Of a DNA stretch of 10,746 bases, positions 1 to 7,757 are shown one piece after another; the first letter of the stretch is position 1, and each line of letters opens with the position of its first letter. The DNA lies in NCBI GenBank assembly GCA_903903715.1, contig CAIUZX010000032.1, positions 1-10,746 of the forward strand. The letters are read 5' to 3'. A program made the position numbers and the translations under genes. The notes under the pieces were generated by a model. The model made no database searches. It worked only from the letters and a program-made list of their open reading frames with translations, and was not told the DNA's origin. Source of the DNA: an uncultured Caulobacterales bacterium. Its GTDB lineage: Bacteria > Pseudomonadota > Alphaproteobacteria > Caulobacterales > Caulobacteraceae.

Positions 1-561
1 CGCCTGCCTGAGTTCCTGCTGATCCTTCCCGGGGCGAGCCTTGTGCTGATCACAGCCGGATATGTGCGGGGATTGCCATCAATGTGGCGGCCGCCTGCAA
101 AGTGGACGAACGCAGAGATCCTCAAGTGGGCGCCCGCTCTGATCACCCTGCCTATGCTGGCGGGGCTGGCGCAGCACGTCTTGTCCTGGATGGCGGGCGC
201 GACGAGCCTGACCCCCGGCTGGTATCTGCACATTCTCGCGGCACCGCTCGGCCTCGCCGCCGCTATGGGCTGGCGGCGAACGTGGGTGTTGACGGCGAGC
301 GTGGGCGCAACCCTGATCTTCGCCGGCGTGTCGGAGCTTCTGAATGTCTCGCTCTACAGCGGTTGCGCGGCCAAGCTTGGCGCGGACAAGCATTTCACGT
401 TTGCCGGAGCATCCTGCCTGATCGATCCAGTGAAGCTGTCGGCGATCGCCCATCCAGGCCTCGCCCTCGCCGCTGCAGCGGTCGGGATCGCGGCGGGCGT
501 TCTGGCCGTATCGAGGCTGCCGCGCCCTTCGCCGAAGGAAGACGCGCTGGTCCTCTTTTAG
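1..561 (+). CDS. 3' part of a multi-pass membrane protein, family not recognised (5' end outside window)
   Basis: The reading frame is open from base 1 to the TAG at 559-561, so the gene probably begins upstream of the window. Internal candidates are GTG at 43 and ATG at 82, the latter with a weak GGGGA 9 bases ahead; neither is convincing, because the residues before base 43 are already strongly hydrophobic. About 187 codons are visible. I see roughly five hydrophobic segments: one at the very left edge, one around bases 150-215, one at 220-275, one at 280-345 and one at 445-520. A short charged, Pro-containing tail follows. A loop between the fourth and fifth segments carries two cysteines (in SGCAAK and ASCLID). 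This could be the C-terminal part of a larger integral membrane enzyme or transporter, but no family signature is clear enough to name. It converges on holC and shares four bases with it. Confidence 0.6.
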   Translation, partial: RLPEFLLILPGASLVLITAGYVRGLPSMWRPPAKWTNAEILKWAPALITLPMLAGLAQHVLSWMAGATSLTPGWYLHILAAPLGLAAAMGWRRTWVLTASVGATLIFAGVSELLNVSLYSGCAAKLGADKHFTFAGASCLIDPVKLSAIAHPGLALAAAAVGIAAGVLAVSRLPRPSPKEDALVLF

Positions 562-1016
562 GCCTGCCGCTCCCAGCCCTTCACGCCCTGCTTCCAGTAG
601 GCGAGGTCGACGCCCAGCGCCTTGGCCGCCCGCCAGCGCGTTCGCGCCGCCTCGACCGCGTGCGGGTCGCGACCGTCAAAGAGATCGACGCACCTTTTGT
701 AACCGGCAAAGTCCTGATCCTCCGCCCCGTCGATCAGAAACAGGGCGTCTGCGTGGTTCAGATTGTCAGTCCCGGTCGTCAGGAGAATCGGCTGGCGCGG
801 CGCGTCCGGCTCATCGGCGAGGCCGTGGGGCAGGAAGCTGTCATCGCGATAGGTCCACAGCCAGCCGTCGAGATGGCCAAGGCGCGCGGGGTCGCCGGTG
901 CGGACGAGCGCTCTCCAGCCCTTGGCCAGCGTCCGCTCGAGAAGATCGGGCAAGGCCTGGTCGAGCGAGGTCTGCTCGAGATGGTAGAACCAGACCTCGC
1001 ACGCCGCATCCGCCAT
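558..1016 (-). CDS. holC: DNA polymerase III subunit chi (HolC)
   Basis: Chi is an accessory subunit of the DNA polymerase III clamp-loader complex. In the known system it binds psi (HolD) and the C-terminal tail of single-stranded DNA-binding protein, linking the replisome to SSB-coated DNA. The 152-residue product is close to the usual length (about 147 in E. coli). Family features visible are the N-terminal VWFYHLE strand, the KGWRALVRTGD segment at 32-42, LWTYRDDSFLPHG at 53-65, QPILLT at 75-80, LFLIDGAE at 92-99 and a C-terminal WKQGVKGWER block at 141-150. The ATG start is preceded by GAGGA (complement of 1024-1028) with a 7-base gap. It begins 3 bases after the pepA stop, so the two are surely cotranscribed; pepA-holC is a widely conserved pair. 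Its stop overlaps the stop of the convergent membrane-protein gene by four bases. I see no hairpin terminator. Confidence 0.93.
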   Translation of the reverse strand: MADAACEVWFYHLEQTSLDQALPDLLERTLAKGWRALVRTGDPARLGHLDGWLWTYRDDSFLPHGLADEPDAPRQPILLTTGTDNLNHADALFLIDGAEDQDFAGYKRCVDLFDGRDPHAVEAARTRWRAAKALGVDLAYWKQGVKGWERQA

Positions 1017-1019
1017 GGA

Positions 1020-2504
1020 TCAGTCCTCGAACCCGTCGGCCACGAGCTGATTGAGCAGGCGCACGCCGAAGCCGGACGCGCCCTCCGGATGGGTCGCCTG
1101 CGCGCCGGACTTGCGCCAGGCGGTGGAGGCGATGTCGAGGTGCGCCCAAGGCGTGTCCTTGATGAAGCGCTGCAGGAAGAGCGCCGCCGTGATCGATCCG
1201 CCCGGACGGCCGCCGACGTTCTTCATATCCGCGGCGAGGCTGTCGATCTGCTTTTCGTAGGACGCGGGCAGCGGCAGGCGCCACAGCCCCTCCCCAGTCG
1301 CTTCCGACGCCTTCAGAAGATTGGCCGACAAGTCATCGTCATTGCTGAACAATCCGGCGTAGTCATTGCCCAGCGCGATGATGATCGCCCCGGTCAGGGT
1401 GGCGAGGTCGACGATGAATTTCGGATGGAAGCGCTCCTGGCAGTACCAGAGCGCATCCGCCAGGACGAGGCGGCCTTCGGCGTCGGTGTTGATGACTTCG
1501 ATCGTCTGACCCGACATCGAGGTGACGATGTCGCCGGGGCGCTGGGCGTTCCCGTCGGGCATGTTCTCGACGAGACCCAGAATGCCGACCGCGTTGACCT
1601 TCGCCTTGCGGGCGGCCAGCGCGCGCATGACGCCGGCGACGGCGGCGGCTCCGCCCATGTCGGTCTTCATCTCCTCCATCCCGTCCGCCGGCTTGATGGA
1701 GATGCCGCCGGTATCGAAGGTCACGCCCTTGCCGACGAAGGCGACCGGCTGGGCCTTGGGGTCCTTGGCGCCCATCCACTGGATGACGGCGAGCTGGCTT
1801 TCCCGGCGGCTGCCCTGCCCGACGCCGAGCAATGCGCCCATACCGAGCTTTTGCATCTCCGCCTCGCCGAGGATCTCGACCGTCAGGCCATGAGCCTCCA
1901 GCGCCTTCACGCGGGTCGCGAATTCTACGGGGTGCAGGATATTGGCGGGTTCGGACACGAGGTCCCTGGCAAAGGTGATGGAGTCCGCCAGAGTGGCGAG
2001 GGTCGCATCCGCCGCTGCAGCGGCGTCCGGGGCAGACGTCTCGATCACGACTTTGGTCACCGAGGGCTTGGCTTCCGGCTTTTCCTTGGTGCGATAGCGA
2101 TCAAAGCGATAGGCGGCGAGCCGCACGCCGAGGGCGGCCTGCGCGGCGACGTCCGCGGACACATCGCCCAGACGCACGACCAGAGTCTCGAGGCCAGTCG
2201 AGGCCAGCGCCTTCCAGGCGGTCGCCGCGGCGGCTTCGGCGAGGGCGGCGGTGATCTCGCTCTCGGCGCCCGTGCCGATCAGCAGGATGCGGGCGGCGCC
2301 GTCCGCCGCGCCCGTGACCAGCTCCAGCGTCTGGCCCTTGGCGCCCGTATAGCGGGCCGAGGCGATCGCCCGGCCAAGCTGTCCGCCCAGCGTCTCATCC
2401 AGCGCCGTCGCCGCCGGGGTCAGCGCGCCTTTTTCCAGGCCCAGGACCGCCAGAGCGGAACCTGCGAGGGGCGTGGCGCCCAGGGCGGCGAAGTGGATCT
2501 GCAT
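1020..2504 (-). CDS. pepA: Leucyl aminopeptidase PepA (peptidase M17)
   Basis: Cytosolic M17 aminopeptidase, a two-metal enzyme that removes N-terminal residues such as leucine from peptides; in E. coli it also acts as a DNA-binding protein. The 494-residue product matches the family (503 in E. coli). Residues 1 to about 165 form the variable N-terminal domain, and 170-494 the catalytic domain. The metal ligands fall at K259, D264, D282, D341 and E343, in GKGVTFDTGG, TDMGGAAAV and the signature NTDAEGRLVLAD. The catalytic K271 and R345 are present. All of these are shifted by a constant 11 positions from my recollection of the E. coli residues (K270, D275, K282, D293, D352, E354, R356). The ATG start has GGGAG (complement of 2511-2515) six bases upstream. 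It is the first gene of the leftward operon and is divergent from lptF, an arrangement also known in E. coli. Confidence 0.97.
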   Translation of the reverse strand: MQIHFAALGATPLAGSALAVLGLEKGALTPAATALDETLGGQLGRAIASARYTGAKGQTLELVTGAADGAARILLIGTGAESEITAALAEAAAATAWKALASTGLETLVVRLGDVSADVAAQAALGVRLAAYRFDRYRTKEKPEAKPSVTKVVIETSAPDAAAAADATLATLADSITFARDLVSEPANILHPVEFATRVKALEAHGLTVEILGEAEMQKLGMGALLGVGQGSRRESQLAVIQWMGAKDPKAQPVAFVGKGVTFDTGGISIKPADGMEEMKTDMGGAAAVAGVMRALAARKAKVNAVGILGLVENMPDGNAQRPGDIVTSMSGQTIEVINTDAEGRLVLADALWYCQERFHPKFIVDLATLTGAIIIALGNDYAGLFSNDDDLSANLLKASEATGEGLWRLPLPASYEKQIDSLAADMKNVGGRPGGSITAALFLQRFIKDTPWAHLDIASTAWRKSGAQATHPEGASGFGVRLLNQLVADGFED

Positions 2505-2540
2505 AAAAAACTCCCGAAGCGGCGTGACGTGCTGACAGGC

Positions 2541-2569
2541 GATATAGGCGATCCTCGCCGTGTCGGTAA
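2541..2569 (-). promoter_or_regulatory. Candidate housekeeping promoter for pepA-holC
   Basis: On the minus strand, a -35-like TTACCG (complement of 2564-2569) is followed after exactly 17 bases by TATATC (complement of 2541-2546). Read as CCTATATC, the -10 matches seven of eight positions of the Caulobacter housekeeping consensus GCTANAWC. Transcription would start near 2534, leaving a leader of about 30 bases that contains the pepA ribosome binding site. It is called by eye only. Confidence 0.45.
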
Positions 2570-2576
2570 GACTTCG

Positions 2577-2593
2577 TCACAGATCCCCTGTGA
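2577..2593. promoter_or_regulatory. Perfect inverted repeat in the pepA/lptF divergent region, possible operator
   Basis: TCACAG, five bases (ATCCC), then CTGTGA: a perfect 6-bp dyad. It lies 7 bases upstream of the candidate pepA -35 box and about 110 bases before the lptF start. No T-tract follows, so it does not look like a terminator. Its half-sites are arranged opposite to the CRP consensus (TGTGA-N6-TCACA), so it is not a standard CRP site. It could be an operator for a dimeric regulator acting on either gene, or chance. The rest of the 198-base intergenic region (2505-2702) holds only a weak plus-strand pair, TTGGCG at 2611-2616 and TGTAGA at 2632-2637 with a short 15-base spacer, which could serve lptF but is not convincing. 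Confidence 0.3.
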
Positions 2594-2702
2594 GAAGCCC
2601 AACGCAACGGTTGGCGCCGCGTCCGCACCCCTGTAGAAGCGCCTGAAGCTCCTCCGCCACGCCGGTCGCCCGCATCGCCGAAAAGGCCTACCGTCCAACG
2701 TC

Positions 2703-3848
2703 ATGCGCCTGATTGACCGCTACATGTTCCGTCAGCTTCTTGGTCCGGCGCTCGCCGCCACCGCGGCGCTGGCTGCGGTGCTGACGCTGAGCCAGACCCT
2801 CACCTTTCTGGACATTCTGGTTGGCCAGAAACAAGGGATCCTGGTCTTCGCCAAGGTCATCCTTTTGACCCTTCCGCAGATGCTGGCCATGGTGCTGCCG
2901 ATCGCGGTTTTCGTCGCGACGCTGATGACGCTAAACCGTCTGCATACAGAGCAGGAAATCGTCGTCTGCTACGCGGGAGGGATGAGCCGCTGGCAGGTGA
3001 CGGCGCCGGCGTTCCGCCTCGCCACCATCGCCGCGCTGATGACCCTCGTCGTCAATCTGTGGATCCAACCCATCGCCATGCGCGCCTTGCGCGATGAACT
3101 CTTCCGGGTCCGAACGGATCTGGCGGCCAGTCTGGTGCGCGAGGGCGAGTTCAACTCCCCCACCTCAGGGCTCACCGTTTACGCACAGTCCGTTGATTCC
3201 GAGGGCCTTTTGAAGAACGTCTTCATTCACCAGGACAAGCCGGGCGGCGAATCCTCGGTGTTCACGGCGGACCGCGGCCTTGTCACCACCCGCGGCGATC
3301 TGCCGGTGATGATCCTGCGCAACGGCTCGAATGAGCAGTTCAACTCCAAGGGCGTGCTGAACTACGTGCTGTTTTCGGAGTATGTGTTTGATCTGGCGCC
3401 CTATGCCGAAAAGCAGGAGACCGTCAGCTACAAGGTGTCCGACCGCTTTCTCCATGAACTTCTGGCGCCAGACACCTCGAACTACTGGGACAAGCAAAAC
3501 AAGAAGTCGTTCCTGGCCGAAGCGCACTACCGGATCTCTTCGCCGATCTATGTGATCACGTTCATGGCCTTCGCCATTTTCGGCGTGCTGGGCGGTTCTT
3601 TCAGCCGTATCGGCTACACCCGCCGCATCGCGACGGTCGGCGCGCTGGCGGGCGCCGTGCGCATCGTCGGCTTCGCCGTGCAGTCGGCCAGTGTGCACAC
3701 CCCGTCCCTGAACGTCCTGCAGTATGTCGTGCCGATCCTGCCGATCCTCCTGATCGCCCGCGCCCTCTACAGGGCCCCGAAATCAGCGGGCGCCGGCCTC
3801 GTTCCGCTCACGCCCCTCGGACTCTCCCCCCAGACCGGGAGGCTGTGA
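2703..3848 (+). CDS. lptF: LPS export ABC transporter permease LptF
   Basis: Inner-membrane subunit of the LptB2FG transporter, which extracts lipopolysaccharide from the outer leaflet of the inner membrane and feeds it to the periplasmic Lpt bridge. The 381-residue product has the family plan: three N-terminal membrane segments (about 11-39, 50-77, 100-122), a periplasmic beta-jellyroll domain (about 125-270), and three C-terminal segments (about 280-300, 308-328, 337-355). The HTEQEIVVCYAGGMS stretch (81-95), between segments 2 and 3, corresponds to the coupling-helix region that contacts the ATPase LptB. A Pro/Gly-rich cytoplasmic tail of about 25 residues follows the last segment. LptF and LptG are homologues; the assignment as LptF rests on gene order (first of the pair) and on the following gene being the better LptG. 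The ATG at 2703 has only a distant AAAAGG (2681-2686), so initiation may be weak. The ATPase LptB is not in the window. Confidence 0.93.
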   Translation: MRLIDRYMFRQLLGPALAATAALAAVLTLSQTLTFLDILVGQKQGILVFAKVILLTLPQMLAMVLPIAVFVATLMTLNRLHTEQEIVVCYAGGMSRWQVTAPAFRLATIAALMTLVVNLWIQPIAMRALRDELFRVRTDLAASLVREGEFNSPTSGLTVYAQSVDSEGLLKNVFIHQDKPGGESSVFTADRGLVTTRGDLPVMILRNGSNEQFNSKGVLNYVLFSEYVFDLAPYAEKQETVSYKVSDRFLHELLAPDTSNYWDKQNKKSFLAEAHYRISSPIYVITFMAFAIFGVLGGSFSRIGYTRRIATVGALAGAVRIVGFAVQSASVHTPSLNVLQYVVPILPILLIARALYRAPKSAGAGLVPLTPLGLSPQTGRL

Positions 3849-3852
3849 GCCG

Positions 3853-4965
3853 ATGCAGCTGCGCGCCCGCTTCACACGCCTGGAACGCTACGTCCTGAAC
3901 CACAGTCTCGGCGGCATCGTTGGCGCGATCGGTGTGATCGCGGCGATGATCATGCTGATCAATTTCGTGGAGATCTCGAGAGCCATCGGTCGCCGGGCGA
4001 AGGACATCACCACCTTCGATATCCTAAACCTCACCCTGCTGCAGAGCCCGGCGGTGATCCTGGTCCTTGCGCCCTTCGCGATCCTGTTCGGCGTGATGGC
4101 CGCCTTCGCCAATCTCAACCGACGGTCCGAGCTGATCGCGATGCGCGCCGCTGGCGTGTCGGCCTGGAGGTTCATCTTTCCCGCCGCCCTCGCCGCCGGG
4201 ACGCTGGGCGTTGCGACCGTGCTGGCGCTCAATCCGCTGGCGTCGGCGATGAATGCGGAGTTTCAGCGCCGCGAGAGCCAGCTGATGGACAACTATCTCG
4301 GCGCCATCAACCAGCCGATCTGGCTGCGACAGGGCGAGCGTGGACGTCAGGTGATCATCCGGGCCAAGTCGCGCATTCCCGGCGTGGGGATCCGCCTGCA
4401 GGACGTGTCGCTGTTTCTGTATCACGTGCGTCCGGACGGCCATCTCGACTTCGTCCAGCGGGTCGACGCGAAGGAAGCGGATCTGCGCAACGGGCAATGG
4501 CGCCTGACCGGCGCCCGTTCCGCCGAACCGGGCTCCCAGTCTGTGCAGTTCAGCGCCTACACCATCCCGTCGACGCTGAATGAGCGCACGGCGCTGGAGC
4601 GCTTCGCCGCCCCGTCCGCGGTGCCGTTCTGGTCGCTGCCCGGCGTGATCGGGAGGACAGAGACCGCGGGCTTCTCCGCCACGTCGTACCGCCTGCAGTT
4701 CGATCAACTGCTGGCCATGCCGTTCATGTACGCCGGGATGGCGGTGCTGGCGGCGGCCTTCTCCCTGAGGCTGGTGCGGCTCGGCGGCCTCGCGCGCCTC
4801 GCAGCGTCCGCCGTAGCGCTGGGCTTCTTCGTATTTTTCCTGAACCAGCTCTGCAATTCCCTGGGTCGGGCGGATGTGATTCCGCCCTTCTTCGCGGCCG
4901 CGACTCCCCCGTTGCTGGCGCTGCTGTCCGGATTCACCCTGCTTTGTTATACGGAAGACGGTTGA
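3853..4965 (+). CDS. lptG: LPS export ABC transporter permease LptG
   Basis: Second membrane subunit of LptB2FG, pairing with LptF to form the lipopolysaccharide-binding cavity. The 370-residue product repeats the LptF plan: membrane segments near 17-39, 60-86 and 107-128, a periplasmic jellyroll domain at about 130-283, then segments near 284-304, 312-332 and 343-365. The coupling-helix motif RSELIAMRAAGVS (91-103) is a textbook YjgP/YjgQ family match. The ATG follows the lptF stop by 4 bases and is preceded by a strong GGGAGG (3837-3842) with a 10-base gap, placed inside the last codons of lptF. The short spacing indicates cotranscription and roughly equal dosage of the two subunits, as expected for a heterodimer. 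Confidence 0.94.
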   Translation: MQLRARFTRLERYVLNHSLGGIVGAIGVIAAMIMLINFVEISRAIGRRAKDITTFDILNLTLLQSPAVILVLAPFAILFGVMAAFANLNRRSELIAMRAAGVSAWRFIFPAALAAGTLGVATVLALNPLASAMNAEFQRRESQLMDNYLGAINQPIWLRQGERGRQVIIRAKSRIPGVGIRLQDVSLFLYHVRPDGHLDFVQRVDAKEADLRNGQWRLTGARSAEPGSQSVQFSAYTIPSTLNERTALERFAAPSAVPFWSLPGVIGRTETAGFSATSYRLQFDQLLAMPFMYAGMAVLAAAFSLRLVRLGGLARLAASAVALGFFVFFLNQLCNSLGRADVIPPFFAAATPPLLALLSGFTLLCYTEDG

Positions 4966-5021
4966 CGTCGCGCGTCAGGCGAATCAGGGTCGCCCGGAAC
5001 GCGGAACACGCTCATCTCAAC

Positions 5022-5026
5022 GGAGG
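5022..5026 (+). promoter_or_regulatory. Ribosome binding site that fixes the lptD start at GTG 5037
   Basis: GGAGG lies 10 bases before GTG at 5037. The frame stays open further upstream to a TTG at 4944 that would overlap the end of lptG, but that start has no comparable site and would put 31 basic, non-signal residues ahead of the signal peptide. The GTG start places the signal peptide at the very N-terminus. Confidence 0.7.
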
Positions 5027-5036
5027 ACTATCGAGA

Positions 5037-7562
5037 GTGACGGTCGGGTCTAAGCGCTTTTCGTCAGGATTGACCGCCGCACTGGTCCTCGCCCTGAGCG
5101 CTGCCGCCCCTCAAGCGCTCGCGAAGGGTCAGAAGTCTGCCCGCCGACCGCCGCAGGCGCACGCTACGCCCGCCGACGACGGTCTTGGGTCACAGGACGT
5201 CTATCTGTCTGCGGACGAGATGGTCACCGATCAGACCGACAACACGGTCACGGCCGTTGGCCATGCCGAGGCGCGGTATCAAGGCCGCATCATTCGCGCA
5301 CGCAAGATCACCTACAACGCCGACACGGGCGCCACGCACGCCAGCGGCGATGTCTTCATCCTGTCGCCGGACGGGACCCAGCAGTTCGCCCAGGAAATAG
5401 ATCTCGACGACGATATGAACACCGGCGTGGCGCTGGCCTTCGCCGCACGTCTGCAGAACAATGTCACCCTCGCCGCCGGCGCCGCCATTCGCCGCAATGA
5501 ACAGGTGCTGGAGCTGAACCAAGGCACCGTGACGACCTGCAAGACCTGCAAGGCCGACGGGACCAGCCGCGCGCCCACCTTCGCCATCGAGGCCAGCCGG
5601 ATCCTGCAGGATCACGCGCGTCAGGTGGTCTACTACCGCAACGCCGTCATCAAGATCTGGGGCGTGCCGGTCTTCTATTCACCCGTCTTCTGGCACCCGG
5701 ACCCGGCGGCGGAGCGGCGCTCGGGCCTCCTGATCCCCAGGATCTCGATCGGCAACAAGCGCGGCCTGTCGATCGAGCAGCCCTATCTGTGGGTGATTTC
5801 ACCGTCCGCCGACCTGACCATCTCGCCGCAGTTCAACTCGACGGTGAACCCTTTCCTGAACCTGCATCTGCGGGAGCGTTTCTATTCCGGCAGGATCGAT
5901 ATCCGTGCGGGCGTGACTGACGAAAAGAAGTTCGACAACAACGTCAAATATGGGACGGCGAGCCCGCGCAGCTACCTGTTGGGCAGCGGCCTCTTCAACA
6001 TCGACAAGGCCACAGCCTGGGGATTCGGCGCAGAGCGGGTCAGCGACCAGACCCTCTTTCGGCGCTACGGCGTGCGGGACGTCTATTCGGATCGCGGGCC
6101 GATCGGGGCGGACACCTCGCGCCTGATCTCCCAGCTGTTCGTGCAGCGTGAGGACGACCAGTCCTGGCTGTCCGCCACCGCGCTGAGCTTCCAGAGCCTG
6201 CGGCCGGTGGGCTCGGCCCCGATCCCCTATAAGGGTAAGGTTTATTACGAACCGACCTTCGAGAAGCAGTCCACCTTCCCCACCGTCGCGCCGATGATCG
6301 AGGGTCGCTACGACCACGCCCTGTTCGGTGGACGCCTGAATATATCCGGCTCTATGGTCGCCCTGCATCGCAGCGATCCGGTGAAGTCGGTCTATGACCC
6401 GACCGGCGTGCAGACCACGGGGCCGATGGCGATCAGCACCGGGGTGACCCTTCCCACCGGGGTGAGCGCGATGGACGAGATCCGCTACACCGACTCCAGT
6501 CAGGCGAGCGTCAGCCTCGACTGGCGACGATCCTTCATCTTCCCGGTCGGCCTGCGCATCGATCCGTTCATCAACGGTCGCACCGACGCGTTCACGGTCG
6601 GCGACGGACAAGCCTACAAGGTCACTTATGACATAAACAAACAGCAAGTGGCGGAAACGCCGGCCGGCGCTATCCGCGACTCGACCAGCCGAAGCTTCAT
6701 GACCCTTGGCGCGGACCTGAGCTACCCGATGATCCGCACCTTCGGCTCTACCGGGTCCATTATCATCGAACCGCTGGCCCAGCTGGCCATCTCGCCAAAA
6801 ACCAAGGTCGACCTGAATATCCCGAACGAGGACTCGACGGCCTTCGATTTTGACGAAAGCACCTTGTTTTCATTGAACAGATTTCCGGGATTCGATCTCT
6901 ACGAAGGCGGCGCGCGGGCCAATCTGGCCGTTCGGACGACGATCTCGCTGAACCCGACGCAAAAGGCGAGTTTCCTGATCGGACGCAGCTATCACAGCGA
7001 CGTCCAGCCCCTGTTCTCGCCTCAGTCAGGCCTGCGCAACACGTCTTCAGACTGGGTCACCTACGCCACGCTGCAGCCGTTCGCCAATTTCAGTCTGTTC
7101 AACCGGGCCCGGATTTCCCGCGACAGCTTCACTGTCCAGCGCGAGGAGGTCGGCGCCTATGCGGGCTTCGGCCCGGTCAACGGATCGATCAGCTACAACT
7201 ACAACACCTCCGGTCTCGCCTATGTACAGGTCGCGTCCGCGACCAGCGCCACGCCCGTCTACAAGGCGGTTGTGGGGAGAGTGGAAGACATGAGCGTCAG
7301 CGGCGCGCTGAAAGTGGCGCGCAACTGGGGACTGGAAGTCAACGCCGCGCGGGACATGCGCTATCGCCTGTTCCCCACGGCCCAGATCGGCGTGTTCTAC
7401 CAGGACGACTGCATCCGCATCGACGTGCTCTACCACCACAACGAGACCCTGCAGGGCTTCGGCGCCAAGATTGGCGCGTCGGATGGGATCGGGGTTCGTC
7501 TGACCGTGGTCACCCTCGGCGACGCGCAGACCCTCGGCGTGCGCCGGAATGACGCGCGCTAG
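5037..7562 (+). CDS. lptD: LPS-assembly outer-membrane protein LptD
   Basis: LptD (OstA/Imp) is the outer-membrane barrel that receives lipopolysaccharide from the Lpt bridge and inserts it into the outer leaflet. From the GTG at 5037 the product is 841 residues. Residues 1-29 are a signal peptide (basic start, LTAALVLALSAAA core, ALA then K as the likely cleavage site). A Lys/Arg/Pro-rich linker leads to an LptA/OstA-type jellyroll domain at about 50-160, with the typical alternation of short strands (TVTAVGHAEARYQGRIIRA). The linker to the barrel carries YYRNAVIKIWGVPVFYSPVFW and a SGLLIPRISIG motif (229-239), then the beta barrel to the end. Only three cysteines are present: C168 and C171 (CKTC) and C792 near the C-terminus (DDCIRID). 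The E. coli protein, by established knowledge, has C31, C173, C724 and C725 forming two essential disulfides. The gene starts 71 bases after lptG and no promoter is evident in that gap. Confidence 0.95.
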   Translation: MTVGSKRFSSGLTAALVLALSAAAPQALAKGQKSARRPPQAHATPADDGLGSQDVYLSADEMVTDQTDNTVTAVGHAEARYQGRIIRARKITYNADTGATHASGDVFILSPDGTQQFAQEIDLDDDMNTGVALAFAARLQNNVTLAAGAAIRRNEQVLELNQGTVTTCKTCKADGTSRAPTFAIEASRILQDHARQVVYYRNAVIKIWGVPVFYSPVFWHPDPAAERRSGLLIPRISIGNKRGLSIEQPYLWVISPSADLTISPQFNSTVNPFLNLHLRERFYSGRIDIRAGVTDEKKFDNNVKYGTASPRSYLLGSGLFNIDKATAWGFGAERVSDQTLFRRYGVRDVYSDRGPIGADTSRLISQLFVQREDDQSWLSATALSFQSLRPVGSAPIPYKGKVYYEPTFEKQSTFPTVAPMIEGRYDHALFGGRLNISGSMVALHRSDPVKSVYDPTGVQTTGPMAISTGVTLPTGVSAMDEIRYTDSSQASVSLDWRRSFIFPVGLRIDPFINGRTDAFTVGDGQAYKVTYDINKQQVAETPAGAIRDSTSRSFMTLGADLSYPMIRTFGSTGSIIIEPLAQLAISPKTKVDLNIPNEDSTAFDFDESTLFSLNRFPGFDLYEGGARANLAVRTTISLNPTQKASFLIGRSYHSDVQPLFSPQSGLRNTSSDWVTYATLQPFANFSLFNRARISRDSFTVQREEVGAYAGFGPVNGSISYNYNTSGLAYVQVASATSATPVYKAVVGRVEDMSVSGALKVARNWGLEVNAARDMRYRLFPTAQIGVFYQDDCIRIDVLYHHNETLQGFGAKIGASDGIGVRLTVVTLGDAQTLGVRRNDAR

Positions 7563-7608
7563 GGACGGCGCGGCGGCTCGCCTCCGGATCGCCGCATTGT
7601 GCGCGCGT
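7552..7608 (+). repeat. GC-rich dyad spanning the lptD stop codon, possible RNA hairpin
   Basis: ACGCGCGC (7552-7559), within the last lptD codons, is the perfect complement of GCGCGCGT (7601-7608). Inside the 41-base loop a second short pair, GCGGC (7573-7577) and GCCGC (7591-7595), could extend it. There is no T-run after it, so it is not a classical intrinsic terminator. It might protect or pause the transcript end, but CG-alternating arms arise easily in DNA this GC-rich. Confidence 0.25.
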
Positions 7609-7639
7609 GAATGACAAAATCAGGTGCTCCACTTGTGCG

Positions 7640-7645
7640 TATAAG
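7640..7645 (+). promoter_or_regulatory. Weak -10-like element ahead of the surA homologue
   Basis: TATAAG in an unusually AT-rich patch of the 195-base gap between lptD and surA. The only good -35-like hexamer nearby, ATGACA at 7611-7616, is 23 bases away, too far for a standard promoter. A start here would give a leader of roughly 105 bases. The gap contains nothing else that I can support: no small gene, no riboswitch and no terminator with a T-tract. Confidence 0.2.
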
Positions 7646-7757
7646 ATGCTAGTGGTCGGGAAGGTCTGGCGTCCGCGGTTCCGCCCGTCAGCCTTAGGAT
7701 GAATGTGTCGGACCTTCTTCGCGGGGTCAGATCGAACCGCAAACAGGATTATCCAGG

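Noticed and set aside
84..2636. Very long open frame (850 codons) on the plus strand running through the membrane gene, holC and pepA
   Set aside because: It is antisense to two clear genes, is dominated by Arg, Gly and Ala, and shows no family signature. Long stop-free antisense frames are expected opposite GC-rich genes.
4995..5007. Two GGAAC boxes, seven bases apart, upstream of lptD, resembling the -35 of the alphaproteobacterial general stress sigma factor EcfG
   Set aside because: No CGTT-like -10 occurs 16-17 bases downstream of either box.
4944..5036. N-terminal extension of lptD from TTG 4944, overlapping lptG
   Set aside because: The extension is basic, has no ribosome binding site, and would bury the signal peptide. 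GTG 5037 with GGAGG is much better.
7660..7717. 7-bp inverted repeat GAAGGTC / GACCTTC in the surA leader
   Set aside because: About one such match is expected by chance in a region of this size, and the 44-base spacing suggests no compact structure.
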